A stretch of DNA of 64,000 bases from Spartinivicinus poritis (GCF_028858535.1 NZ_JAPMOU010000023.1:1-64000); one strand, 5' to 3'; shown: positions 52,823 through 61,687, counted from the first letter of the stretch. Translations and numbers: made by a program. Notes: generated by a model from the sequence alone, not told the origin.

Positions 52823-54253
52823 CTACTTAAGTTGCAATGCTGAAGGGTTTAACATGTTTTCAGGCTTTAGAATTTCCTTCAGTTGGGTTTCATCTAATAA
52901 ACCTTCTTCCAATACTAGGTCAATTACCCGGCGGCCAGATTTAAGGGCTGTTTTTGCTATCCGGCTAGCATTTTCATAACCAATATAAGGGTTTAGTGCT
53001 GTGACGATACCAACACTGTTATTCACATAGTCTCTGCATTTTTCTCGGTTGGCAGTAATCCCAGTAATGCATTTTTCACTGAGCATGGTGCTGGCATTAA
53101 TGAGTGACTCAATAGATTGCATGACTTTGTAAACAATTAATGGCTCCATGACGTTAAGCTGTAATTGGCCTGCCTCAGCAGCCATACTGATGCTTAAGTC
53201 ATTCCCAATCACATCAAATGCAACTTGGTTAACTGCCTCTGGAATAACCGGGTTGACTTTACCAGGCATAATTGATGAGCCAGGCTGCATCTGTGGTAAG
53301 TTAATTTCATTTAAACCTGCCAGTGGGCCACTGCTAAGTAGACGTAAGTCGTTGCATATTTTAGATAGTTTGATGGCATAGCGCTTTAACATACTGGAAA
53401 ACAGCACAAACGCACCCATATCAGAAGTGGCTTCGACTAAGTCGGACGCTTGTACTAAGGGGACGCTACTGATATTTGCCAGGTAATCTATAGCCAGCTT
53501 GCCATAGCCAGGATCCGCGTTAATACCAGTACCAATCGCAGTGCCACCTAAATTAATTTCTTTAAATAGATCCGCCAGCCCTTTGATCAGTTTTACGTCT
53601 TCATCGATGGTCGTGGCATAGGCGTTAAATTCCTGGCCAAGTGACATGGGCACTGCATCTTGTAACTGGGTGCGACCCATTTTAATCACATCTTTAAATT
53701 CTTCGCCTTTTTGCTTGAGACTATGCTTCAGGTTTTGTGCAGCAAGGGCTAGTTCACTGTGCCGTAAAATAATGGCCAATCTGACAGCCGTAGGATAGAC
53801 ATCATTTGTCGATTGCGACATGTTGACGTCAGTATTGGGGTGAAGGTGGGTATAAGCCCCACGGGGGTGGCCAAGGATTTCCAAGGCTCGGTTGGCAATG
53901 ACCTCGTTGGCATTCATGTTAGTGGAGGTGCCTGCGCCCCCTTGAATCATGTCTACCACAAAATATTCATGCCACTGACCTGCAATTATTTCATCACAGG
54001 CTTGCACGATAGCATTGGCTTTGGTGTCACTTAAGTGTTTTAACGCTTGATTTGCCTGGGCCGCAGCTTTTTTTACCATGGCCAATGAAGTAATCAGGCT
54101 TGGGTAGTGGCTAATAGGTACGCCGGTTATTTGAAAGTTTTCTATGGCGCGCTGGGTTTGAATACCATAGTAAACATCTTGGGGGATTTTTTTGCTACCA
54201 AGCAAATCGTACTCAACACGGTAGTCGTTATTGTTAGCTGAGTCAGTATTCAT
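52823..54253 (-). CDS. aspA: Aspartate ammonia-lyase
   Basis: The 476-residue protein belongs to the fumarase/aspartase superfamily. The signature GSSIMPGKVNPVIPEAVNQ is present, along with GGAGTSTNMNANEVIANRALE and STNDVYPTAVRLA. Aspartase rather than fumarase C is favoured by overall pattern and the TNMNANEV form. It converts aspartate to fumarate and ammonia, feeding anaerobic respiration or nitrogen use. GAGGT lies six bases before the ATG. Confidence 0.92.
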   Translation of the reverse strand: MNTDSANNNDYRVEYDLLGSKKIPQDVYYGIQTQRAIENFQITGVPISHYPSLITSLAMVKKAAAQANQALKHLSDTKANAIVQACDEIIAGQWHEYFVVDMIQGGAGTSTNMNANEVIANRALEILGHPRGAYTHLHPNTDVNMSQSTNDVYPTAVRLAIILRHSELALAAQNLKHSLKQKGEEFKDVIKMGRTQLQDAVPMSLGQEFNAYATTIDEDVKLIKGLADLFKEINLGGTAIGTGINADPGYGKLAIDYLANISSVPLVQASDLVEATSDMGAFVLFSSMLKRYAIKLSKICNDLRLLSSGPLAGLNEINLPQMQPGSSIMPGKVNPVIPEAVNQVAFDVIGNDLSISMAAEAGQLQLNVMEPLIVYKVMQSIESLINASTMLSEKCITGITANREKCRDYVNNSVGIVTALNPYIGYENASRIAKTALKSGRRVIDLVLEEGLLDETQLKEILKPENMLNPSALQLK

Positions 54254-54381
54254 GGCTATACCTCATTACTTAGCCGAATGCCCTTTTTATTGGGCTAAGT
54301 GTCGCTGGATAAGGACCTGTCTTCAATACGGACTAGTACGTGTCATCCGCTGTTAACAATAATACTGCTTTATATATTAGG

Positions 54382-54404
54382 TTAGTGGTCCATACGCAAA
54401 ATAA
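54382..54404. repeat. Half-copy (C) of the CTAGTGGTCCATGCGTAAA repeat
   Basis: TTAGTGGTCCATACGCAAAA followed by TAAGG matches one arm of the repeat at 12872 and 32351. The inverted arm is absent. Its continuation ATAAGGAGA supplies the ribosome-binding site of the next gene. Confidence 0.6.
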
Positions 54405-54414
54405 GGAGATTAAA

Positions 54415-55056
54415 ATGATTACAGTTTATGGTGTACAACTATCGCCTTTTGTTCGGAAAGTGTTGATTAGCCTTGATATGCTGGAGCTTGATTACACAGT
54501 AAACCCTGTCAGTCCAATGGACCCACCTGCAGGCTTTAAGGCAATCAGTCCGCTTGGCAAAGTGCCTGCACTTGAGGACGATGGTTTTGCTATTGCTGAT
54601 TCGACTGTCATTTGCCAATACTTGGACGAGAAGTATGGAAAAAACCAGCTTTACCCTGCAGACTTAAAAGCGCGTACTAAAGCCTGGTGGATAGAAGAGT
54701 ACGCTGATACCAAACTTGCGGAAGTGGTTGGTATGCCTTTGTTTTTTGAGCGAGTTGTGAGGCCTACATTTTTAAAACAAGAAATCAATGAGCAGTTAGT
54801 GGAGGATAATATTAAGCACAATATCCCACCTGTTTTAGATTACCTGGAGTCCGCTGCACCTAAAACCGAGTTTGTGTGTGGGGCGTTATCTGTTGCTGAT
54901 ATTTCGATTGCTAGCTTATTGATTAATGCTGCTTATGCGGACTATGAAATAGACTCCAAGCGCTGGTCAACGCTATCAAACTATCTGGAACGGATTTACC
55001 AACAACCGGTATTTCGGAAGTATATTGAGAGCGATAAACAAATATTGCAGGCTTGA
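54415..55056 (+). CDS. Glutathione S-transferase
   Basis: The 213-residue protein from ATG 54415 has a thioredoxin-like N-domain (VYGVQLSPFVRKVLISLDML, SPLGKVPALEDDGFAIADSTVICQYLDEKYG) and an all-helical C-domain. The Ser in QLSPF is the likely catalytic residue. It conjugates or carries glutathione in detoxification. The frame is open upstream to 54340, but AAGGAG and the family N-terminus favour 54415. That ribosome-binding site lies at the end of a dispersed repeat. Confidence 0.9.
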   Translation: MITVYGVQLSPFVRKVLISLDMLELDYTVNPVSPMDPPAGFKAISPLGKVPALEDDGFAIADSTVICQYLDEKYGKNQLYPADLKARTKAWWIEEYADTKLAEVVGMPLFFERVVRPTFLKQEINEQLVEDNIKHNIPPVLDYLESAAPKTEFVCGALSVADISIASLLINAAYADYEIDSKRWSTLSNYLERIYQQPVFRKYIESDKQILQA

Positions 55057-55211
55057 TCAGTGTGTACCAATGTAGGTATGTATAGTTACTGGATAGCAGT
55101 TTAAGGTGGGGGAGGTAACTTCCCCATCTCAACTGCTTGAGTGCAATATTGAAGGCAATAGAGGGTCTAATCAAAAAAAGCAGGGCAAGCATAGCTAAAA
55201 GGAGATGAAAT

Positions 55212-55240
55212 TAGACAACATCTAGCTTATTATTTATAAT
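55212..55240 (+). promoter_or_regulatory. Sigma-70 promoter of the Fur-box microprotein
   Basis: TAGACA (55212-55217), a 17-base spacer and a perfect TATAAT (55235-55240) make a near-consensus promoter. Transcription would start about 55247, inside the Fur box. Confidence 0.75.
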
Positions 55241-55259
55241 GAGAATGATTATCATTATT
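55241..55259. promoter_or_regulatory. Fur box
   Basis: GAGAATGATTATCATTATT matches the classic GATAATGATAATCATTATC Fur box at 16 of 19 positions and covers the predicted transcription start. Fur with iron should block this promoter. Confidence 0.8.
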
Positions 55260-55376
55260 ATGGATGCTGAAATGAACAAACAGAGCTGGCAGCAGCATTG
55301 GATTGATAAATACTGGATTGCAATTACTACCGTTATCGCTATTGCACTATGTTATGGCTTACTGGCGCTAATGTAA
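55260..55376 (+). CDS. Iron-regulated 34- to 38-residue membrane microprotein
   Basis: The frame opens at ATG 55260 and has a second ATG at 55272; the stop is at 55374-55376. It encodes MNKQSWQQHWIDKYW and then a single membrane helix IAITTVIAIALCYGLLALM. The product, 34 residues from the second ATG, would be a single-pass inner-membrane peptide with a short charged, tryptophan-rich cytoplasmic end. The strong promoter and Fur box right before it argue that it is real and made in iron shortage. It is too short for common gene finders, and no family is recognised. A hairpin GAGGGTG/CACCCTC (55377-55401) follows. Confidence 0.65.
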   Translation: MDAEMNKQSWQQHWIDKYWIAITTVIAIALCYGLLALM

Positions 55377-55431
55377 GAGGGTGTTGGGCTTGATCACCCT
55401 CACAGGGTATTGGTTGCCGGTATCGATCTTC

Positions 55432-55758
55432 TTACTTTATGGCAGAAAATGATTGCCGACTATTAGCATTAACTGCTGCATTAACACGCTCTCTAAGCTC
55501 TTTGCCTGGCTTAAAGTGGGGAACATAACGAGCAGGTATTTCAACTGGCTCGCCTGTTTTAGGGTTTCGGCCTGTCCTTGGTGCATGGTAGTTTAGTGAA
55601 AAGCTGCCAAACCCCCTAACTTCTACACGTTCTCCTTTGATTAATGCTTCTGACATCTGTTCTAGTAGCAAATTAACAGCCAGTTCAATATCTTTAGCTG
55701 TCAGCTCTGAATCTTGTTGGGCTTCGATTAGACGCTCAATCAGCTCCGATTTGGTCAT
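55432..55758 (-). CDS. ihfB: Integration host factor subunit beta
   Basis: The 108-residue DNA-bending protein has all IHF-beta features: [15 protein letters not shown] at the start, [62 protein letters not shown]. The Arg-Asn-Pro beta-arm tip is present. It pairs with IhfA to bend DNA in replication, recombination and transcription. In most relatives ihfB follows rpsA; here a non-coding gap and a divergent operon lie upstream, so it is relocated or is a second copy. Confidence 0.92.
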   Translation of the reverse strand: MTKSELIERLIEAQQDSELTAKDIELAVNLLLEQMSEALIKGERVEVRGFGSFSLNYHAPRTGRNPKTGEPVEIPARYVPHFKPGKELRERVNAAVNANSRQSFSAIK

Positions 55759-56266
55759 CTCCCTTCTCCCCCTGTCGATGATGACTCTTCAGTGGTGAAT
55801 CCTGAAAATAAGCGGCCTTTAGCGCTTTCTAGTTATTTTTAGGATTCACCACTTAGACTAGCTAAACCTTTCTTTGGAATCAACTAACATATTGATTTTC
55901 ATGATAATAATGTGTTTGTTGGGTAATAAGTAAACAGATGCTGAGTAAATAGAGGCAGTCACAGGCACTAATCGACGGTTCTGCTTTGTACTTACACATA
56001 GTAAGAGTAAGCCAGTGTTTTAGAGTTCATCATGCAGGGCAAACGTCTCATCGTTGTATATGTCTTATGCTTGAGAAGTATCCTGCAGCATGGAGCAGCA
56101 GAGTAAAGTGTATTTCTTTACATTGCCATGACAAACTAAAGGCATGTATTTATTTCAATGGTTAGTTTGTACTGTATTTAAGATTTTGGTGTAGTGATAG
56201 GCAGAAATTGTGTGTAAAGAAAAGCTGTTGCTGATAGTGGGCTTAAGTTTTGTTGGTTAAGTATAT
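55759..56266. other. Intergenic region with an inverted repeat
   Basis: The 508 bases between divergent ihfB and vxrA contain the inverted repeat at 55792-55852. The rest shows no ORF or operator I can name. Confidence 0.5.
55792..55852. repeat. Inverted repeat, 20-bp arms
   Basis: GTGGTGAATCCTGAAAATAA (55792-55811) and its inverted copy (55833-55852) differ at one base; the 21-base loop contains GCGGCCTTTAGCGCT. Likely a MITE remnant or terminator upstream of ihfB. Confidence 0.65.
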
Positions 56267-57709
56267 ATGATGAGGCTTAGTTACCTTTTGGTGACGGTTG
56301 CTTTTGGTTTTTGTCAGCCTCGGCTGAGTCTATCCAGTGAGTTGAGTGTAAAACTTAACAACAACTGGGAACGCTTTGTACAATCACTAATCACACAACC
56401 CGCTAAAGTTACCATTACTCAACAACAGTTAAACCGATATCCCGTTGCTTTGTTGTTGCCAGCGGCGCTTTATCCTGACTTAACCCGGTATAGCTGGCAA
56501 CAAATAACAGGGTTGTATCACCTCAATCAAACTTGTGCTGAACCCAAAGACATTGAGCTGCCCATTCGTGCCAAAGCATTTGAATTAGCTTTATGCAGAC
56601 AACAGTTATTGCCTGTAGATTGGTTTAAGCAGGGAGAACTTATCCACCCTGCTGGAGGAAGTTATGCTGGTCGATATTTGAAGTATGTCGTTAAATCTGG
56701 AGTAACACCGCTATCTGCAGAAGTTAAGGTAAAATTAAGCCAATTGTTTGTACTTAGCAATCCAGGTCATCCTCTTCATAAGCAATTGATGCCATTAGGT
56801 CCGGAGGGCTTAAACAGCCTTCTTAACCTACATCAGTGGTATTTGCACTCTAATGGATCGCTCTGGGTTTATAATGAAAATGGTATTAACAAATATGAAA
56901 ATAAAATTTGGCAGGTAACAGCTAAAAATAATGCTATTGATTTGGTATATAAAGCCAATACAAATATCTGTCAATTAGCGCCAGGTAATTTTTGTATACA
57001 AGAAAAGCCTGCCGTTAATTTTATCAGAATTGTTTTAGAAGGTGGTTTGATATTACTCAGTATTTTTTTACTGGTTAAACTGCTGATGAATCGATACTTG
57101 GAAGCAAAGGAGCGTGGTTTTATTTTACAGCTGCTGACTCATGAGTTACGTACGCCAATAGCGAGTTTAGCAATGACAGTTGAACAATTTCGTGATGCAT
57201 TTGATGAGTTATCACCTTCACTGCAAGATACTTTTTCTCGGTTAACATTTGACTATCAGCGTTTAAAGCAGCTGACTAATACCAGTCAGGGCTATTTAAG
57301 TGAGGGAAAAAAGTCTTTCCTCGATAGTCAACCAATTCTATTATCTGAGTGGTTGAACTATTTATGCACTAAATATGGTGTGATGTATTCTCTTGATCAG
57401 GATAACTATTGCCATTTACCTGTCTATTGGTTAGGTATTTGCCTGGAAAACTTAATAAGGAACGGTTTGGAGTATGGTAAGCCTCCTGTCCGTCTTTTAA
57501 TCACTAACGTGAACAAATGTCTGGTTATTACCGTTCAGGACCAGGGGGATATCCCCTCGACGTATTTATTTAAATTAATTAGAAGTAATCATCAATTGCG
57601 TGGAATGGGTATAGGATTACGCTTAGTCAAACGTATTAGTAAACAGCTGGGTGGTAAACTTAAAATTAATAAATGCCCAACCCGATTTACAATTGAGTAT
57701 CCACTATGA
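56267..57709 (+). CDS. vxrA: Sensor histidine kinase, VxrA-like
   Basis: The 480-residue protein has a signal/anchor start, a periplasmic sensor region of the VxrA (DUF3404) type (about 25-250), and a membrane helix (252-273). The H-box is LLTHELRTPIASLA with His292. The N-box CLENLIRNGLEYG and the G-box GMGIGLRLVKRI belong to the kinase core. VxrA of Vibrio cholerae senses envelope stress and controls cell-wall, biofilm and type VI secretion genes. It overlaps the regulator gene by four bases. Targets here are unknown. Confidence 0.85.
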   Translation: MMRLSYLLVTVAFGFCQPRLSLSSELSVKLNNNWERFVQSLITQPAKVTITQQQLNRYPVALLLPAALYPDLTRYSWQQITGLYHLNQTCAEPKDIELPIRAKAFELALCRQQLLPVDWFKQGELIHPAGGSYAGRYLKYVVKSGVTPLSAEVKVKLSQLFVLSNPGHPLHKQLMPLGPEGLNSLLNLHQWYLHSNGSLWVYNENGINKYENKIWQVTAKNNAIDLVYKANTNICQLAPGNFCIQEKPAVNFIRIVLEGGLILLSIFLLVKLLMNRYLEAKERGFILQLLTHELRTPIASLAMTVEQFRDAFDELSPSLQDTFSRLTFDYQRLKQLTNTSQGYLSEGKKSFLDSQPILLSEWLNYLCTKYGVMYSLDQDNYCHLPVYWLGICLENLIRNGLEYGKPPVRLLITNVNKCLVITVQDQGDIPSTYLFKLIRSNHQLRGMGIGLRLVKRISKQLGGKLKINKCPTRFTIEYPL

Positions 57710-58347
57710 GTATTGTATTACTGGTAGAAGATGATCTGTTGTTAGGGGAAGGTTTAGTTAAGCTATTTACCAAGTCAGGTTATCAGTGCTTTTGGGTAAC
57801 AAAGGCGAGTGAGGTTGAGCAATATTGGTTAAAGGCTGATATTGTTATTCTGGATCGACAACTACCAGAAGGCGACAGTTTAAGGCTGTTGCCTCAATGG
57901 CTTTCAAACAAAGCCTTACCCGTAATTATCTTAACCGCCAAAGTTGAAGTCGATGATCGTATCGAAGGGTTAAGAACAGGGGCTCGTGATTATATGCTTA
58001 AACCATTTGAGCACCTTGAGTTATTAGCTCGGGTACAAGCACAGTTACGGCCATTGGGCGAAAGTAGATTATATGCTAATGACCTAGTACTCAACTTAGC
58101 GACACAACAGGTGGTTTATCAAGGAATTGAGGTAACACTGACAATCAAAGAGTTTAAGTTACTCTCAGTATTAATACAAAAGCCAAATAGAGTGTATAGC
58201 CGAGAAGAGTTGCTTAACCAAGTATGGGGTTATCAATCGTTTCCTACAACCCGAACAATCGATAACCATGTATTACACTTAAGACAGAAATTCCCTACCT
58301 TAGTTATTGAAACGGTAAGAGGGATCGGGTATCGATTAAAAGTATGA
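57706..58347 (+). CDS. vxrB: OmpR-type response regulator, VxrB-like
   Basis: The 213-residue protein has a receiver domain (acidic pair Glu8/Asp9, phospho-acceptor Asp50 in IVILDRQLPEG, Thr77, Lys99) and a winged-helix OmpR/PhoB DNA-binding domain (LTIKEFKLLSVLIQKPNRVYSREELLNQVWGY...TRTIDNHVLHLRQKF). It is four-base coupled on both sides to the kinase and to the DUF2861 gene. It is the output regulator of the Vxr-like pathway. Confidence 0.92.
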   Translation: MSIVLLVEDDLLLGEGLVKLFTKSGYQCFWVTKASEVEQYWLKADIVILDRQLPEGDSLRLLPQWLSNKALPVIILTAKVEVDDRIEGLRTGARDYMLKPFEHLELLARVQAQLRPLGESRLYANDLVLNLATQQVVYQGIEVTLTIKEFKLLSVLIQKPNRVYSREELLNQVWGYQSFPTTRTIDNHVLHLRQKFPTLVIETVRGIGYRLKV

Positions 58348-59204
58348 AGTTGAAAAGCAATTATTTATTTACAGTTGTTTTTTTATTTTTTATAACCAGT
58401 CAGGCTAACGCGAATAATTGGTTGCAAGAAACACCACTAAAAAAGGTCTATGTAGCATTACTAGATGAAAAGCCTATTAAGGCATGGCAACAATTGCTGC
58501 TTATACTGAAGAAGCCGTTAACGAGTGAAATAAAGAAACAATGGCCACTAGTATTTGATACAATATTACAAGAAACCAGTTGTGGACAAGCGATTCCAGT
58601 AAAAATAGATAATATTTTTGCGAGCTTTATCCGAGTAGTACTAATCAAACACTATAACCTTCAACAAGTTGAATATCATGTAAAATTAAGTTTCGAAGGG
58701 GTTGATGCTCCTTTTACTGTCAAACTCATTAATAACCATGGAAAGCCATTAATTAATAATAAAATAGCTAAACAATCAGGTGAGTATGGCTACGCTGAAG
58801 TGGAAAGTGACTATTTTCCTCACACCTATTCTGCAGGTGTTTATGACTTGATATTGAGCAGAGGGGAGCACCGTTGGCATGTTAGCCTTATTTTACCGCC
58901 TATACCTGATCAGGATTGGATTAAAATTCGAACTCAGGCATCTGTTAAACCACAAATTGATTATACTATTCCCGCTCAAATGGCTGCTTGCCCACCATCA
59001 AAAGTAAAGCAGCAGGTGCTAGACCATCACTTTGGTCTATTGTGGCAAAATGTATTATTAAGTAATCAAGCTATAGTATGGAAAAATGATATTGTAAATG
59101 CCCATCGAGCCAGTGTCGTGGTAAATAAAAGCTTTTATCAAGGCGATATTTTAATTGAATGGGCTCAAGGAATAGGCTTACCTATTGAACTCACAAGATT
59201 TTAA
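58344..59204 (+). CDS. vxrC: DUF2861 family periplasmic protein, VxrC-like
   Basis: The 286-residue product has a signal peptide ending QANA and continues as a DUF2861 protein (NWLQETPLKKVYVALLDEKPIKAWQQLLLIL...FDTILQETSCGQAIPV). In Vibrio vxrC encodes such a protein of unknown function in the vxrABCDE operon. The four-base overlap with vxrB shows it belongs to the same transcript. Genes D and E are not present. Confidence 0.85.
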   Translation: MKLKSNYLFTVVFLFFITSQANANNWLQETPLKKVYVALLDEKPIKAWQQLLLILKKPLTSEIKKQWPLVFDTILQETSCGQAIPVKIDNIFASFIRVVLIKHYNLQQVEYHVKLSFEGVDAPFTVKLINNHGKPLINNKIAKQSGEYGYAEVESDYFPHTYSAGVYDLILSRGEHRWHVSLILPPIPDQDWIKIRTQASVKPQIDYTIPAQMAACPPSKVKQQVLDHHFGLLWQNVLLSNQAIVWKNDIVNAHRASVVVNKSFYQGDILIEWAQGIGLPIELTRF

Positions 59205-59250
59205 CTGTTCTTTTTACCCTCACATGACAAACTCAGCTCAAGTACTGGCT

Positions 59251-59332
59251 TAAATATACCCGTCGCGGATCATTTTTAGGTTTTGTTATCTTCATTCCTC
59301 ACCTAAAAATCCTTCGCATTGGGTATAATATA
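59251..59332. repeat. Short MITE-like element, TATACCC family
   Basis: TATACCCGTCGCGGATCATT at the left is inverted as AATCCTTCGCATTGGGTATA at the right, with only about 30 bases between. It is the minimal copy of the family, upstream of the GH5 gene. Confidence 0.75.
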
Positions 59333-59367
59333 CATAAACACCTGCTTTTTATATGAAGGAACAATAA

Positions 59368-60546
59368 ATGTATAGTATTCGAATGGTACTGGCTTGTTTT
59401 CTATTCATTGTGTCATGTATCAGCTTTGCTGCCGACCCTATTAAGTTCTGGGAAACGACACAACATGGTGGCAATAGCTTCAATCGTTTACCACCTAGTA
59501 AAGCCTATTTTGCAGCATTAAAAGGGTATGGTGCCAGCTGGGTAAGACTTTCTTATGATAAGTGGCAAGCAGAAAAGCGTGATTTCCTGATGGGAGATGC
59601 TGACAACTATCGTGGCATTTCTCTGCAAGACTTTACAGTTTTAGCTAATACATTGGAGCGCGCCCATCAAGCTGGAATTAAAGTAGTTATAACACCATTA
59701 TCTCTGCCATTTATGCGCTGGTCTCAGAATAATGGAAACAAATTTGATGACCGACTTTGGCAGGATAAAAAGAACTGGGATGTAGCTGCGCAATTTTGGC
59801 AGGATTTAGCTAAACAACTTAAAGATAATCCAGCTGTTGTTGCATATAATATTATTAATGAACCCGCCCCTGAAAAAAAAGGAGGGCTGGCGGAGCATGC
59901 TGACCAGTCAACAATGCAAGACTGGTATAAGCAACAACAGGGAACCTCAAGAGATTTGCGCGCTTTTTATACTAAGGTGATCCATGCTATCCGTCTGGTA
60001 GATCCTGTAACACCGATTATGGTGGATGCTGGTTGGTATGCATCAGCTGATGCATACAGCTACTGGCCTGCACCTTTGGCAGACAAACGTATTCTCTATA
60101 GCTTTCATATGTATGAGCCTTATGCTGCTACCAGTGGCCCTAACTTGAAGCGTAAAAAACCATACAGTTATCCTGGTATAGTGCCTTTTGGTGATGGTAT
60201 GGAGTATTGGGGGGCCAAAAGAGTAGCTAAGTATCTTGCGTTACCAGGCCAATGGGCTGAGTTGCATGGTATCCCTGCTAATAGAATGGTGGCAGGTGAG
60301 TTTGGTTGTATTCGTAAACTGCCTGGCTGTAAGAACTATTTAAACGATGTGCTGACTGTTCTGGATCAAAAAAAATATCACTGGGCATTCTATAGCTTCA
60401 GGGAAGATAACTGGGATGCAATGGACTATGAATTGGGGACAGCAAAGGTTCATTGGAAATATTGGGATGCTATGGAAAAAGGTGAACCTGATCCAATTAA
60501 ACGAGAACTTACGCCTTTGTTTGATGTTATACGTATGAGGCTATAG
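59368..60546 (+). CDS. Secreted GH5-family glycoside hydrolase (endoglucanase/mannanase-like)
   Basis: The 392-residue protein has a signal peptide (about 1-21, ending SFAA) and a GH5-type TIM barrel. The acid/base Glu165 lies in AYNIINEP and the nucleophile Glu311 in MVAGEFG; YSFHMYEP carries the family His. Retaining cleavage of beta-linked glucans or mannans is expected; the exact polymer is not decided by sequence. AAGGAA precedes the start. It is monocistronic after a short MITE. Confidence 0.88.
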   Translation: MYSIRMVLACFLFIVSCISFAADPIKFWETTQHGGNSFNRLPPSKAYFAALKGYGASWVRLSYDKWQAEKRDFLMGDADNYRGISLQDFTVLANTLERAHQAGIKVVITPLSLPFMRWSQNNGNKFDDRLWQDKKNWDVAAQFWQDLAKQLKDNPAVVAYNIINEPAPEKKGGLAEHADQSTMQDWYKQQQGTSRDLRAFYTKVIHAIRLVDPVTPIMVDAGWYASADAYSYWPAPLADKRILYSFHMYEPYAATSGPNLKRKKPYSYPGIVPFGDGMEYWGAKRVAKYLALPGQWAELHGIPANRMVAGEFGCIRKLPGCKNYLNDVLTVLDQKKYHWAFYSFREDNWDAMDYELGTAKVHWKYWDAMEKGEPDPIKRELTPLFDVIRMRL

Positions 60547-61014
60547 AGCTTCTTAACACTACTTGAATCCCCACTCTCAGTTCAAATAGGCGTTGAAATA
60601 ACGCCTTTCAGTTTCGCAACGCTTGATACTATAAGCGTGGTAAGTTACACTCGTGTAACGCTATAACTAACACCTGCTTATTCAGTCCATAAGCACTCAA
60701 TGGTATGAGCAGCTAGTTTTAGCTTTTAATATTGTCAAAATGAATCATAGTTGGCTGTTATAAAATGTACGTATTTTTTTGATCATCAATAACTGTAAAT
60801 AAAACGCTGGTTTAGCTCGTCTGATAATCAAGCTTTGGTATTCATGCTAGGTTTTGGACAACAGAAATGCTTTAGCTTCATCTTAGCTCGCGTTGTATTG
60901 GCTTGAGGTGAGAGTCATACATATTTGCTAAAACCAGAATTAATGTAGCTTGACAATTCTTTTGTATAAAGGTTGTCAGTTGTTGCCTTCAGTTATTTTA
61001 GGTGTTCAAATAAT
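60547..61014. other. Intergenic region with operator palindrome
   Basis: The 468 bases between the GH5 and LysE genes hold the operator-like site at 60644-60659. Nothing else recognisable; no riboswitch fold is evident by eye. Confidence 0.45.
60644..60659. promoter_or_regulatory. Operator-like palindrome GTTAC-N6-GTAAC, site 7
   Basis: GTTACACTCGTGTAAC is a perfect palindrome about 355 bases upstream of the LysE gene. It is distant from the other copies at 28-36 kb. Confidence 0.5.
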
Positions 61015-61608
61015 ATGAGTACAGATACTGTCGTTTCATATATATTTTTATGTGTTATCTCTGCAGCTACTCCAGGACCTGGCACTTTGGCAGTGGTCGC
61101 ACAGAGCATTCAAAATGGATTTCGACATACTCTTCCATTAATAGTAGGTATTCAACTTGGTTTGCTTTCTGTCGCTATTGCGGCAATCAGTGGGCTTGCA
61201 GTTGTTTTTAAAGCTTCAACAACCTTGTATTATCTCGTTCAATATGCAGGATTGAGTTATCTTGGTTACCTTGGGGTTATGTCTTTAATGGCTTCATATA
61301 ATAATTATAAAATTAATGAGTCAGCACTGAGTAACTTTTCATTTAAACAAGGTGTGATTATCAGTAGTTTCAACCCGAAAACACTACTATTTTTTTCATC
61401 ATTTTTTCCTATGTTTATTGATGTGAAAAGTGACTACTTGATACAAGCACTATGGCTAGTGGTTATTTTGCTATTATCAACACTGTTAGTACACTTGTTT
61501 TACTCGTTGATCATGGAGAAAATATCATGGGTGCTTTTTAAGTACTCAAGATTATTTCATTTTGTTGTAGGTATTTCTTTTATTACTATAGCCATAACTA
61601 TGGTTTAA
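61015..61608 (+). CDS. LysE family amino-acid exporter
   Basis: The 197-residue product from ATG 61015 has about six membrane helices and LysE/RhtB marks: ISAATPGPGTLAVVAQSIQNGFRHTLPLIVGIQLG at the N-terminus and FSFKQGVIISSFNPKTLLFFSSFFPMFI in the middle. It should export amino acids or similar compounds. The frame extends back to 60973, but the family begins near STDTVVSYIFL. A perfect terminator follows. Confidence 0.88.
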   Translation: MSTDTVVSYIFLCVISAATPGPGTLAVVAQSIQNGFRHTLPLIVGIQLGLLSVAIAAISGLAVVFKASTTLYYLVQYAGLSYLGYLGVMSLMASYNNYKINESALSNFSFKQGVIISSFNPKTLLFFSSFFPMFIDVKSDYLIQALWLVVILLLSTLLVHLFYSLIMEKISWVLFKYSRLFHFVVGISFITIAITMV

Positions 61609-61630
61609 ATAGACTTGATTATAGTTAAAA

Positions 61631-61664
61631 TTAGGTACTGAATAATTTTTTATTCAGTACCTAA
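61631..61664. terminator. Bidirectional terminator after the LysE gene
   Basis: TTAGGTACTGAATA (61631-61644) is exactly inverted at 61651-61664 around the loop ATTTTT. It serves LysE and the converging gene. Confidence 0.8.
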
Positions 61665-61687
61665 TTAGGTTCTCTAGAAAATTGTCA

